Shown piece by piece: positions 36,256 through 49,577 of a stretch of 64,000 nucleotides of DNA. Positions within the stretch are counted from its first letter, which is position 1. Each line of letters starts with the position of its first letter. A model generated the notes under the pieces. The model was given only the letters and a program-made list of their open reading frames with translations. It was not told the DNA's origin and did no database searches. Both the position numbers and the translations under genes were made by a program. Source of the stretch: Corella eumyota (Eukaryota; Chordata; Ascidiacea; Phlebobranchia; Corellidae); the NCBI GenBank assembly GCA_963082875.1, contig OY720098.1:14818001-14882000 (forward strand), read 5' to 3'.

Positions 36256-36550
36256 AGGCCTGGTTTTGCTCATTTGCCGACCATCACGTTTGTTTGTTTA
36301 CGCTACAGATTAATAATGTCTTCTCCGGTTTCTAAACTCAATCTTCCCAAAAATTAACCGAGATTCGCCCGATTTCAAGGAACTACTATTATGTTGATGT
36401 TTTAATGCCTTTCTTTGAATCTGATAATTTTTTCCTCGAAATTTTTCTGTCGGGAACTCCTATAATATCAGGTCGTTCGGCATTTTTTGACGCGTTTTTT
36501 ATTTCTATGTTTTTGGACAGAATTTTATTTGATCAAACGTTCAATCTTAT
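36256..36550. other. composition island of uncertain coding status
   Basis: Visibly richer in G+C than its flanks and open on both strands. The minus strand reads a Lys/Ser-rich peptide containing ERPDIIGVPDRKISRKK and ending GIKTST at a stop. The plus strand reads a hydrophobic frame containing SGTPIISGRSAFFDAFF. It could be an alternative terminal exon of PDE9A on the minus strand, an exon of the plus-strand transcript, or a conserved non-coding block. Confidence 0.3.
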
Positions 36551-37318
36551 CATTAAGTGTTTGTTTGTCATTATATTTATTTGATCTTAAATCAATGTAG
36601 TTATTTGATCTTTCTTTGTAACGCTTATTAGTATAATAACAAGTTGATTTAATGATAAAGATATTTATTCTTCCAAAAAGGAGTAGTTGACGTAGAGCAA
36701 TAACAAAAAATATAGAAATGCAAAAAAAACAAATAAAAAAATAAAAAATACACGAGCACAGTAATAGCACCAATAAAATAGTTTAAAATTGTCAAAATAT
36801 GTTTACAATAATGAGATACAAAAAGTGAAAGTATGAACAACGAAAAATGAAAATTATTCATTGTAGGCTAGCCATGTGTGTTATTTAAATTAATTTTTAC
36901 TGTTGTGTTCAACTTAAAAAGTTAAATAACAGCAATTGAAGAGAATCTGTTGAACATATAAATGTGTAAGTCGTGTTAGTTTTATAGTAACACAAGCCCA
37001 CACTTGTAAATCTTCGCAAATATAGAAAAAAAATCGACAAATACTTTAAAGAAAACATGTCCGCCCTTGCTTTTGACATAAAAAATTATTATTCGACTTT
37101 GCAAAAAAGTGAAAAATAATTATAAAAAGTTAAGTTTATCTGACATCTGTGCAAGCTGAGGTAGCTAAAAGGCCAACTCTCGTCTTTTGCATAGTGAAGC
37201 TTTCGACAGTAAGGCTCTTTTGGTGGGATAGGGTCCGAAGTTGTGGTTCAGTTATAACCCATTTAAATAAAGTGTTTGAATTATACAGTGAATAGTTGAT
37301 CCATAAGAAAAGTGTAAA

Positions 37319-40300
37319 TTATGCATCTTGTTCTCGCAAGTTTTGGAGCTCGTATCTCGAAAGAGCGTCGAGTAAAGGATTGACGTAAAAAATTCTGGCT
37401 TCAACCAAAAGCTTACAGAGTTGGTTGTACATTGGAAGCATGATGCCACGAATAAATCCTTCTTGTGACTCGGAAACGTTAACCTATGTGAAAAAAAGGC
37501 TAGGTTATTTAAAGTGTCTAACGTAAGTGTGAAAACTATACTGAGAAAGGGCGATAAAAACTTGCGGCAGCTCATTGGTCGTTTTAATTGTGTGGTTAAA
37601 TATAGAATTTACGTCTGGAAATAACCGATTCGTTTTTCCGAAATGACACAAACACGATTATTACATTGCATTTCGAAGGAATTGTTCATTCTTGCCGCGG
37701 TAGCTAACAAGGCTTAAATTCCGATTAGAGGTTATTACAACATTTGGTACCACAGAACACCAAGCTTTTCAGTGCAAGCGTGACATAACCACATGGTGTA
37801 ACCGAAAATGAAGTGTTATTATCAAATGCCAATAGTTTATGTGTCGCAGAAAGAGAAAAGATTTTGTCACGGCGCGTGGACCAAAAATTCCGATTACATG
37901 TTGTGTGGATGTTTTCTGTGATCATGGAAAAAGCTCGTAACATGTAGAGAATAGCTCGCAAGATTATGCATTTGTGTACGTTGTAATTAAGCAAGGTTTA
38001 GTAAGCGTCGTGCTATTTTCGTACTTGGTACTATACAGCGTATTTTCCCGAAGTCCTGCTATTTAATGCGACATTTGTCACGCTTATCAAGGAAAAATAA
38101 TTTCATGTTCGATATTACAAGCACACGCCTAATGACTTGAATCGTGCCACATATGAGCCGTATATAGGTATACCTAACGATAAGATTTCTATTTAAGTTG
38201 AGATAAAAGATGCGGTCATACCTCCAATAGTTTGTTTTATTTTTATTCTCGATTTAAAACCAGATTAAACAAAAGTGCGGTGGATGTTAGTTTGAAATTG
38301 CTATACATGGAGTTTTGAACGCATTTAGTCACACATGCCCTAGTTGAAATCGCGATTATCTTTTATCTTACCCCCGTGCCCAATACTAAAATGCCGCGCA
38401 CAGAATTAACCTCTCATCTTTACTGATATCATACCACAGCGCACATAATTACAATCGTTTAGCGAGAATTCACCAAGTGCGTTTAATGCATTGAACTCAA
38501 GTCGTGATACTCAGCTGATGTTAACACATAACACCAACCGTAGGTTACCGAATAAAGCCGAAACACTGTAATCCCATCAGGCAATACATTCCATGAAATT
38601 TTTACGACACACACAGATTAATTTGGTATTAAGTTAGTCGTGCGACATCTGCTTAAGGCCGATGATCTTCGCTTTGTTTGTGTTAACACCCTTCCGTGAC
38701 ACATGACGTGTTGTGACGTCAAAAATATAAATCTTATGCTTGTTTGTGCTGTCACAAAAGCTACATGCACAACGCGCCTTGCCAATGGCGGGCCTAATTA
38801 AAAATCGACAATGTATTAAAGAATGTGAAGCTAACTGAAGAAGGTATTGCGCGAGTGACTACCAGCCACAAAACCGACCTTGACAAAATCACGCGGTTTT
38901 ATCTTTGTTTGTTATTACCACAAATATGTCAAATTAACTTGGGTTACAAACAAACAATAAACATAAGAAAAACAGCTTACCAAGTCTGGGTCCATGTAAG
39001 GTGTAATGGGGAGGCGTTCTCGCTTCTCCCGTGCGCTCTGTTCTGAATATTCTGCAAAGAGACAATCAACCCAGGGTGAGGCCACAGTCTCGGGTCTGAC
39101 TTCGTTCGATACGTCAGCACATTTGATCACAATCCTCAAAAGACTGATCACGTGATCACTGTAAAATACAAGAACGTTGTTAAAAGCTAACCTTAATCTT
39201 AATTAAACACGAAAATTAAATTCTACAATAGAATTACATGCCATTTGGTTAAATAAATAACATTTTATGAGTCACCGTGTTTATTATATACTAATTTCTA
39301 CGTCAATGGCTTTTACATTTTCCATCAAAAATATGCCATTGCAATAACACATTTTTCTTTCTTATCGTGAATAACATCCTCATTTTAGCCGATTTAAAAA
39401 GAGATTTTTAACGTAAAGAAGTAACAACTTACTCATTTTTGAAATCAAATCCACAATTAATGAATGCGCTGTACGTTTCCATTATGTCCTTATGGCGAGC
39501 AAGGTCAGTTGCTAGGATAAGTTCACCAACGTTGGTTAATACTTCATCTCTGTTATGAACATTCTGAAATATGTTGCTTTCTTTATTGGACAGAATTCGG
39601 CAGGCTACAGCAAAGTGATGTTGTTCTGGGAAACGAAAGAACGACAAATTAAGTTAAACCGTCGTTTTGATATTAGATTAAAACGCATTTTTTTCTCCAC
39701 ACGGCGAACTTGTTTGTTTACCATAAGAGCGGCTGTGTACACTATTAACAAGCCTAACATAATCGGCTTACCTAGTATGCTCTGATAGTTGTACAGGATA
39801 GCTAAGGGCGTCCTAGCATGGCTGTGGTATGAATTGTTAAGGCCAGGGTGATCAACGTCGTGGCAAACGGCCGCTGTAAGCAAGGCACCGAGATGATCGA
39901 CTGAAATGCTGTTTTTGAGGCGAAGTTTGCATACCATGCTGTAAGCCATCTGTACAAAAATTTAAAAATTTTTAAAAAATGTACTTTTTAATTGAAATTT
40001 AGCTTTATAAAGACCACGAAAAACAATGATAAATATGTTGTTATGTTTTATTTTTTACCTGGGTCACGCAAAAACAGTGTTTAAAGTTGTGGTAGGGGTT
40101 GTCCTGATATCTCTCCCGCACTCCCAATAGGAACATTCGTAATGTTCCTCTTGGAATTTTCCATGCTCGCACTACTCCTAAATCGTGAAACATGTACCTA
40201 AAAACGATTTAAATTCATTATTATTTTTATTTTGATGTTAGGCAAAAGCCCTAGTTTTAACTTTTTTAAGCTATTAAAAACAACGAAAATATAAAGACTC

Positions 40301-43300
40301 AAAGATATAAGACGTTAAACTCTTTTTAAAAGAATCTAACATAAATTTAAAAATAGAATTTTAATTTGCAACTAACTTAGGTTTTTATGTAAACTTACTC
40401 AATATGATCGACCATAGAATCTCGGTCAAGTCTCCATACATCAAATAGGGGCTCTGATAAATCTCGCATCACTGATTTCGGGCAGGTAATTGCTTCAACG
40501 CTAGGCATTGTAAAATCTTGTAAATCTTTAGTATCTTGGTTGTTACTTGATAAATTCGTCGAAATGGGATTCTTGGTAGGGCAGTTATTTTTACTCCAAA
40601 TTTTGTCACCTAATAATTTCCTGTAATGAAAAGCAATTCGTAAATTCACTGGTGTTATATGTTAGTTACACAAACCTGTCTACAGGCAACTGTCTGAATA
40701 CGCAAATGCGACGTCAGCTGGCTTGATTAATCATTTAAAAACACGCACTAATATTAAAGATGTAAATTTGATTTGAGCACATAGGCATAGTTTGTTAACT
40801 AAAGCCTTCCCTGTGTTTGTCTGGCTCTTGAGCTTGTCTCTACTAAAAATGTACTCGCGTCGGGCGTTTTTATAAGGCCCGCTTGGCACTTAACCGCGAA
40901 GAGAAAAAGGGTTCGAAGTTCCGATGGTCCAATCTTGAACTTATCATTACAGTCAAAAACCGGGCCTAAACTTCGTTGGACATGTTTTGTGACGTATTTA
41001 GGCCAATTTAAAATCTCGTCATATCTTTAATTTAACACAAATTTTAAAAAGATTAAAATAAACCCCAACCACCCGATGCGCCTTATCTGCGTGTTAATCA
41101 ACACTTAAAAAAGCTTAACTTTTCACGACATGGTTGCATTTAATAACTGGCCCATTTTTTATTTATATCTTAACCGATCTTATGCTTTTAATTTCCTTTA
41201 AAACTTAATTTTCTTGGTTAATTTAAATAATATTAATATACAATAGCAAATAATTGTTTTGAGTAAAGTTGAATTAATTTTATTGTTTCTTTTGTGTTTT
41301 AACTCGATTTTCAATCAATTTTTTATTTTAAATCCGTCAATCAACCAAGATAGACATTTGTTTTATTTAAAAAGACGATCGTCGAACTGTATTTGTATAT
41401 TTCGGCAGTCGACTTAAATCCAAAGTCAGCTTTAAATTGTCATTGCCTCAACTTCCGATGTGGTTTGACAAAGCTTTTGAAATCCTTCCTTGTTAATATA
41501 GACATCTTGACATATGCAAATAAACAGGGAACCACCACAGCTGATGTTTTGGTTTTACCGCACTATGACAGGGAAGCCGTATCGGAAACTGCATCTGTTT
41601 ATCCTAGGACTTATGACCGCCCTTATCCCTAAATTACAGTTCAACCAAGACAGCGGAAAGTCTATTTTTGGAATTATGTGCTGCAAAATTTGTTATTGTT
41701 TATTGATTTAGGGGATTATATAAAGTCAGGGAATTATAAGTAGAATGTCGCTCTGCTCTTCTCCTAATATGTCCGCAAATTTCCAACTATTACATTTTTT
41801 TGACCTAATAATAACACCAGAAACAAGATAACGTGTAAAAATATTATATTTAAATATGAAACAAATTAATTTTGGTCGAAACATGTCAGTACAAACATGT
41901 TGTTAAAAATTTACATTGTTTTTGTTTGTTTTAGTTATGATAGTGATATCTAGTTGATTAACTAAACATTTCAAGTGCTTGTTTGTCAAATAGGCCAACA
42001 AAACACACAATATTGTAAAATAGTAAATATTTTTTTCAAATTTCTAGTGAACTTACGCCCGTGTTTTTTGGTTGAATATTAACTATCGAACAAAACATGT
42101 CATATCATGATTTACAGATTTGTAGGGTATTTAATTAAACCTAAAAATTTTTCTTGGGAGAAAAGAATGATAACCTAACGGTTGTTTAACGATGTTTTCA
42201 TGTTAGAAATATTACCATTTCTGCTTTGTTTAAAAACTTAAAATTTACAGAATTATTTTCTACATTTTACAATTTCTTTTAATATAATCTAATGGTTTAA
42301 ACATAATTTACCAAATGTAACCCAGTATAGGTTTTGGATCGTAAGACATGCATACAGTGACATATATTAATCTTCTTTTACGTCTAATCCACCACAGTGT
42401 GTGGAAATCTTACCGACGGTAAGTTTTTTTCGGGAACGGGTACTAAAACTTGATATTCACTATCACGTTTTTTGGCTTTGGTTGCGTTCAATTTACGATT
42501 AAGATGTTGTTGATCAACACTTCGTGTTGGCAGCTATTCTCAAGCGTTCTTAATCATTATCGACAGATAATTGTATTATTAACCTTGTGACAGTTCATTC
42601 TGACCAAAAATGCATTAAAATGTTGACAGAAGCATTTTTTCTATAAGAATTTCTAATTGGTATAAAGTAAAGTATAGTATTGTATACAAATTTTGACAAA
42701 ACAGTCCCAAAATAGGTATAAAAATTAAGTCTAAATATTTTTTTTTTTGGGGGGGGGGGAGGGTAATGTATTCTAATTTTTTATAGTATTGTATACAAAT
42801 TCTGACAAAACAGTCCCAAAATAGGTATAAAAATTAAGTCTAAATATTGTTTTTGATTATAATATTTACATTGTTTTTTGCCTGATAAAATTTTGAATTA
42901 GTATACGTAATGAAACGAAATTGTAATACTACTCGGCCCCGTATAACCTGGTCTTGTCAAGGCATGTTTATAGATTATATTTAATCTTTTTTGGTGGCTT
43001 TGCCCAAAACCGTTTTGTGTTTTACGGATTAATCGGTCGCACTTCAAAAGGCGCGGGCGAGGAAGATAAGAATTGTCACAAACCTGATCGCGTTAAGATG
43101 TGATTTGTATCTACACAAAATTATCCCGAAATTATTTTCAATTGCAAAAATTTTACAATTTGATTTTTTTATTTCGGAGGATGTCGTCATTTTACTTTGG
43201 CCGATTTAAAGTCGTGACTTTAAGAACACGCTCTTATCTTAATTTCGATCAATCTGTTTGTTTTCAGAATTATTCCAAGCCCTTAATGCAAATCCTCCGT

Positions 43301-46300
43301 TATAATAACTTTCTACGTCACAGTGGTTTCTTTGTGACGTAACTGAGGGCTCAAGAAATCGTTTACCATTGTTATATAGAAATCTATAGATTGGTTTAGA
43401 TGCTTAATCATGAACCGCAAGTTTTCTTATTATTTAAAGGCATTTTTAACAAGTTTCTTATAGTAGCAAGTTAGGGTTGGGTCTTGGGCGTTAAGTTGTT
43501 TTTAATTCGTAGTAGATTTATTGTTTTCTTTCTTACAGCGTGATCGTGATTATATTTAAGGTGTGTTATTTTCAAGATATTGTTTTTTCTACCTACGAAA
43601 AATAACGGAAATTTTTTTGCATAGTTTTTTTTTATAATTTTTTTTATAAATCGACTTAGTTGTTAATTTGTGTCTTATTGTTAAGAGCGAGAGAGTAAAG
43701 GCCGCTGTTTGTGGATAAACAATTAATTTAAATGCCACTATGACGTCACACAAGCAGCGTTGTTTAAAGGTGCGTGTCATAATTAACGAAAAAAAAATAC
43801 ATTTTAAGTAAAAAAAGTCCGTCAAATTTTAACTTAAAAAATGATTGGCCATTTTTTATATATATATATTTTTTAAAGTTAAAAGGTTTCTTGTTTATTT
43901 ATTGTTTATAGACATAAGAAAGTATGCGACATAAGACATTGCTTTGCGGCACGTACGCAAAAATGTCTTCAAGTACCGTTGTTTTATTTGTTTATCTTAA
44001 TAACACGGGAGCCTGTACGACGATGTAAAAAAGGTTTAAATGGGTTATTAAGATGCAGGTGTAACACCGAGGTTTATATAACAAGAACTAAGAGTTTTGC
44101 AACTAAACAGGTCGATAAAAACAATTCCTGAAAGCCGCACGACGTTCTAGGAAGATCCGCTCGCAAGGATTAAACAAAATCAAATTTAAAAATCAGCGTT
44201 TTTGTCATGAAATTTAAAAAAAATATTTAAAAATTTTAAATAGTGTATACTTTAAAAAAAAAAATTTTTTTCTGGGCAAATTTGTAATAAACAAAAACAG
44301 AATTTCTTATTAATACAGAATAAAATCTTATTAAAAACTAGGTTTGTGGATAGAAATTTAGTCTTAAAGACTGTAAATGCAATCAACATATTAACTTCAA
44401 ATAAATACTTGAATAGATTAAAAAATAAGAATATTATTGTATATACTAAAAACTTGTTAAAGCCATAATTGGAACTTAAACTTAAACTGTCCACAGATTT
44501 GTGTACAAACAAGTAGACAAGCCCATATTGTTACGTCATAAGTACATTTGTCGTAAGTATTTGATTGACAGCTACAAGCCGACGGCCGCAAATTAAATGT
44601 GAGAATTTGTCAATTGCATTATGTCATTGCTAGTTTCTGGGCTCGTAGATAGCGAGCCGATATTTTTGTTCGACATATTTATTTACATAAAGTGCTTTAA
44701 GGTGTGTTGCGTAATTAGTTTCAATAAAAACATTTTATTAAAAAACGTCGTAAGTGGCTTGTTTGTTTTTGCAAGAGTGAAATATTGCACGACTATACAG
44801 GTCAAATTTGACTATAGAAATTGCGTCATTTTTTGTTAAAAAAAACTCTTGTTTGTCTTAACATGATATTTTTATAAAACTTTCTACAATTTAAAAATAA
44901 TTTAGGCTCTTGGAAAGCCTTTGGTGTAAAAAAAATTACAATAGTTTAAGTTTTGGGTTGTTTAAAAATAAATTATGACGTCATACTTTTATTGTTTTTT
45001 TTTATTAACTGTTCACTAGTAGGCATGCCTTGTATGAAAAATAAAACTTATTTTGAGATCTTGATGTGTATGTTTTACATGGAATAGGAAAGCTGAAAAA
45101 AACACAAACACTGACGCAAAAAATAATTGCAGTCGCTGACAAAACACGGGGGTGTACTTGTTTAAAAACACGCCCTATATATACACTCACGTTTTATAAT
45201 TAGCCTTAAAAATTGCATTGCAGTGGGCGACAACATTTTAACCAAAAAAAAAAACTGAATTTTTGTGTGGCGTCAACTGAAATTAAGTTATTAGTTGAAG
45301 CCACGCAAATGTGCAGAATAATTAATTATACATCGGGGAATTTTTGTTTTCACAATTAGAGTCTTCGTCTTAGCTATTGTCATCACTATTAATAAAATTA
45401 TTTGGACTTTTTACTACTGTTCGGCTACTCTAGCCTGGTTGTTTTACCTGAAATGTTTTAGAAACATTAAGTAGTTGTTTATGATTGAGATGGATTTAAT
45501 TTTGTGGTGTGAAATACTTGATTTCTCATGAGATAAGGTGAATAGATTGGATCTCAAGTTGTATTTATTACGTACTTCAAGAATGGCGTTGATGATGGGC
45601 TAAAATTGTAATCGATTTGCCGTGCTATAATTACGAACAATGAACTGAATAACAGCCAGTTACATTTCATTGTCTTTTTGTTTGACAAATTATTCGAATG
45701 GTGGCAATTAGCCTCTAACATTGCAAGTTAAAATAAGGTGCTGCCGATTTAATTGTTGGGAATTACATTTTTCGTGCCAGGACCAGTGCAAGTCGGTGCT
45801 GATGTTACGTTGATTTTTGGCTACGTAATGTTCTTTAAAACTGAGTTAAACGCCACTGTATAGTATCTTATTTGTCTGTTGCCAACTATAATCGCTTGTC
45901 TTAGCCAAGTACGACATATTCGTGTTATGCGCAACGCAGGTCAAATTACCAAGTTAACCGGAGGTCATTCAAGTATTCTGTTTATGACATCATAAAGATA
46001 TAATTTATACGCCAAAATGTCATACGCGACACAAGATTAAAACCACGCAAACTAATCAATGCCACTTCCGAGTTCGGGTCGTCAAAAGTTTAAAAATGCA
46101 ACAGAAATTAATTTCGAGCCTAAATTTTAATTTACAACTAGTTATTTCTGATATGGCGCGATTAAAAAATTTGTGTGAGTTACGAAAGCTTCTTCTACTT
46201 TGGAAGTTAAATTACGGAAGCTACTTTACTAAAAAGTGATTTAGTTTCCGAAAATGACATCCCTAAAAACATGTGTTCTAATATCAGATTAATGAAATTC

Positions 46301-49300
46301 GAGCAATTTCGGAAATATTGATTTCGAAAATTATGCAAGTTATTTCTTATCAGCAAAAACGATCGACTAACTTCTGGTGATTATTACTTTGGTTTTACAT
46401 TTGAGATGGTCTGTAGAATGTCACATTTGCAGCATAATTCATAATTTAAAAATAGATTAGATTTCGTTTTAAACTTGAACACTAAATTATTATTATTTTT
46501 TTAATTACATTAATTTACTGAAAATAAGTTCATTTTTGTTCTTTTTACGCTAAAGTCCAATCTAATTTACAAGAAAAATTAAAACACCTTTTTTGCACGC
46601 GATTTTATAACATCATGACCTTACTATGACGTCACACGATCTAAATTATAATTTTTGCGACCGAAAAAGACGATGTTTGACACGATTTGTAAAATTAAGT
46701 TAACGGATATTCTAAAAATAAATCCTCCAATTTAAGTTTGGTTGGCAATTTTCGATTATTAGGTATAAATTAGCGCTTTAGAAATCGTAGCGACTTCACT
46801 ATGGCAGTGAGAAATTGAAATGTTAAGTTTCCTAAATGTGGTATTTGCCCTTTAAAATTTAAACACTAAATAATTAATTTTGGCGAAATTACGCCGTTGG
46901 CAAAAATATGTTTGGTATTATTTTTAAATTAATTGAATATATATTGTATACAAAATTGTTTTAAATTGCATATAAATTTAGACTAGTTTTATTAGACTTC
47001 ACATTTAATATGTGGAGCCAACGATATATTTATTAGTTTAATATAAAAGATGTTTACAATTTTTTAACACATGTTTCTTTAGGTATCAACTACTGTTATA
47101 CACGATTTAAAAAAACTAAACATATAAATTTTTGGTCATTAGTAGATTATTGATAGTCAAAATCAATTTAAAAATGAATATATTATGTTTTTGGTTGCAT
47201 AGATAATATGCTCTTAGAAAATAAATACTTTTGCAAAAATAAAGCATTGTTCGGTAGTGTAAATAGTAAAAAAATAAACCAGTCTGTTTCATGTTATAAT
47301 ATTGGAATATTTAATTGTCTTACAATTAAAATTTGTTTTCAGATTTTTCAAAACATGTCGAAAATTACGGGACTTTGTCATTTTGAAATTGGGGCGTTTG
47401 AAACATTAATTTTTGTAGTAACCTGCGTCACTTGACCACTTGTAAAAACAATTATGTCCTTTAATTATTTAACACCACTTTGTCGCTTAACGATTTTAAA
47501 CTGGTTTAATTAGCCGGATAGGCGTAAGCGCTTACAACCACCAGCGCGGTTTCTTCCTTACATCTCAATTATCCAATCTTCCTATACACCCAAAACAAAT
47601 TCGATTAGGGTTAGTTTAATTGACAGATTTTTCTTTCAAGTCGACTAAGTGAGTTAAAAAGGTCAAGATCTGTTTAATTTAAATGCTAAAGTTGGTTATA
47701 TAAATCGAATAATTTAATTAACCTGATAATTAGGACACTTCTATTATACCTACTCACGCGATACGGATAATGGCATATTAATAACTATGTAGATTATAGA
47801 GTGTTGTCACTAATTAGATAGATCAAGTATTTAGGACAAAATTAACCAAGGGATTTTTTGTCAGTGCCTTATTAGGAAATATAGTTTGTCAATACACGTA
47901 TAAACAAATTGCACTTATTTTAATTTTAAAAAAGTTGATAATATTTAGAAAATTATTATGGTAATATTCTTAACACTCTTCCAAATTCGACTTTTCAAAT
48001 TTATTTTAATTTTAACATGGAAATAAATGTGGGCATCTATTTGGCATTTTTTTTAAAGAATTTCAGAAAACAAAATTAACTTTTGTAACATTTAACTTTA
48101 TACTTTACACATACCGTTTAAATTTAAAAACATCAATATAAAAACAACTTTAAAAATTTAACATAATAAAAATATAGTTTTACTTTTTAAACGGAACAAA
48201 ATAATTTTTTTTAGAAATTTATGTTAAATCACGCTATCTAGCGGATTATTTAAAATCAATCGTTTAATTTAGAAATGGCTATTTTTGTGTAGTAATCCAC
48301 TTAAACTTTTCTACTCTTAATCTAATGTTGTTTAGAAAGCGTATGAAGATTGATGATGTTTTAATTTACATAATATAAGATAAGGTTGATTCCATCGATT
48401 GTATCATAAAACAGTTTTCTATTTAATTATGTACCAAAGTTTTGGCGACTTCAATTTGCTACACCTTATTTATTTGTCGTCTAAACTTCTATCTTATCGC
48501 GGTACCATGTATGGCTAGATCGGAACAGTTATGCTATTGATGTAGTGGGTGATCAAACGCTGCTACGTCATTTAACGCTTGATTGAATTCCGCAAATCAA
48601 TCTGTTATTGATATTTAAAAACCTCATTTGCGTCACAGATATATTTTCTTTCGTAATTATGAATGCAAATCAATTTTCTTGACTCAAAATAAGTTTTAAA
48701 GCTAATGTTGCTCTTTTTGGTTTGATTGATAAAATACTTTTCGTAACCGATAATATCTAAAGGCTGGCCTTGCAAAAATGTTAATGTATTTCTAACTCGT
48801 TGGTGGTATTTTGCGTTCTTTAAAAAAGTTGACGCCGAATTATAAGATTACGTTAAGATTTTAAATGCCCAAGACTTTATATAATAATACGAGTGTTTTT
48901 TTTTGTATATTCAAATCTAACTGGAATTTTATTTTATTAAAAAGCCGAATTTAATTTACAATTCCAAATAAGGTTCTATAATCATACACAAAATAATTTA
49001 TAGCACTACACATAATGTTTTTGATGGGATGTTTATCGAGATTTTTAGCTAATATTTACCATTAGTAACGGTATCTAAAACACACTGACCTTTTATCTAT
49101 TTCATCGCTGTTTATTGACGAATACGACTGATTAACTGGAGGCATTTCATCATCACATATTACAGGGTCACCAGCTAAATAAAAAACAAGTTTATTTCAT
49201 AACATTTGTGGCATAAACATATAAATATACTAACACTCAAATTTGAATACAACATGAAACAATTTAGGTAATATTTATATGTGATTTAACAATTATAATT

Positions 49301-49577
49301 CTGGGTGCCTTTTTTAACTGGTCAATATTACTCACAACCATGTTATTTTGGGTCCTTTTTTTTGGTCACTATTTCAACCATTTTATTCCAGTTAGATGGT
49401 GAATTTGGGTTTATTTTTAACTAGGTTATTTTTAACTACTTAGTATCAATTACCATTTTGATCCAAACTTTTTGTCGGGTTTTGATCCAAAATCGAAGTT
49501 TCTTTTATATTTTCCAAATTACCCGACTTATCCAATATATTGTTGTTATGGGAAAGGGTTTGAGCAAATTCTGTCAT
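37319..49577 (-). CDS. PDE9A: PDE9A-type cGMP-specific phosphodiesterase
   Basis: Hydrolyses cGMP to 5'-GMP. Eight coding exons (transcript order): 49454-49577, 49090-49174, 40399-40620, 40059-40197, 39772-39949, 39433-39625, 38981-39158, 37319-37483. They sum to 1284 nt, 427 residues plus stop. The catalytic domain follows the human order: FDVWRLDRDSMVDHIEYMFH, HNFKHCFCVTQ (HNxxH metal site), LLTAAVCHDVDHPGLNNSYH (HD motif), ILEQHHFAVACRILS, LILATDLARH, IKCADVSNEVRP, PWVDCLFAEYSEQSAREK, LPITPYMDPD and the final GFIRGIMLPMYNQLCKLL. The N-terminal region before the catalytic domain is short and unlike the roughly 200-residue human one, so upstream alternative exons may exist. The start at 49577 has an in-frame stop about 40 nt upstream. 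Intron 2 is 8.5 kb, intron 7 is 1.5 kb and unusually GC-rich. Confidence 0.92.
37484..38980. other. PDE9A intron 7, GC-rich and unexplained
   Basis: The stretch 37.6-38.8 kb is clearly richer in G+C and in CpG than neighbouring introns and looks like complex, non-repetitive sequence. It contains TGACGTCA at 38714 and no frame I can assign to a protein family. Confidence 0.5.
40621..49089. other. PDE9A intron 2, 8.5 kb, non-coding
   Basis: No SINE, no supported exon. It holds three TGACGTCA sites (43741, 44976, 46627), a 109-bp-period duplication at 42673, and several GC-richer patches (40780-40990, 41380-41640, 45.2-46.4 kb) that may be enhancers or an alternative promoter. Confidence 0.6.
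42673..42848. repeat. direct duplication around a T/G homopolymer tract
   Basis: A 67-bp segment beginning TATAGTATTGTATACAAATT at 42673 recurs at 42782 with one base change. The spacer holds a run of about 12 T followed by 11 G and AGGG. Confidence 0.9.

Larger units (their letters stand above)
30981..37318. other. 6.3 kb gap between ANKRD45 and PDE9A 3' ends
   Basis: Very AT-rich. I see the ANKRD45 polyadenylation signal, a direct duplication of ATTGTTTTTACATTGTTTGT (about 31664 and 31704), palindromic AT around 33470-33540, the candidate spliced transcript from 32.5 kb, and GC-richer islands near 35460-35680 and 36256-36550. No protein gene can be supported. Confidence 0.6.

Noticed and set aside
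37252-37575. 107-residue minus frame over the last PDE9A exon
   Set aside because: Different frame from the PDE9A exon 37319-37483, which matches the family and keeps phase with exon 7.
41393-41711. Plus-strand frames of 79 and 65 residues in PDE9A intron 2
   Set aside because: Overlapping frames in a slightly GC-richer patch with no family match, no splice support and opposite strand to the host gene; kept only as a possible regulatory patch.
35541-44150. Shared AAAACAATTCCTGAAA-type strings near 35541 and 44118
   Set aside because: Only about 17 bp in common with no extended similarity; could easily be chance in AT-rich sequence.
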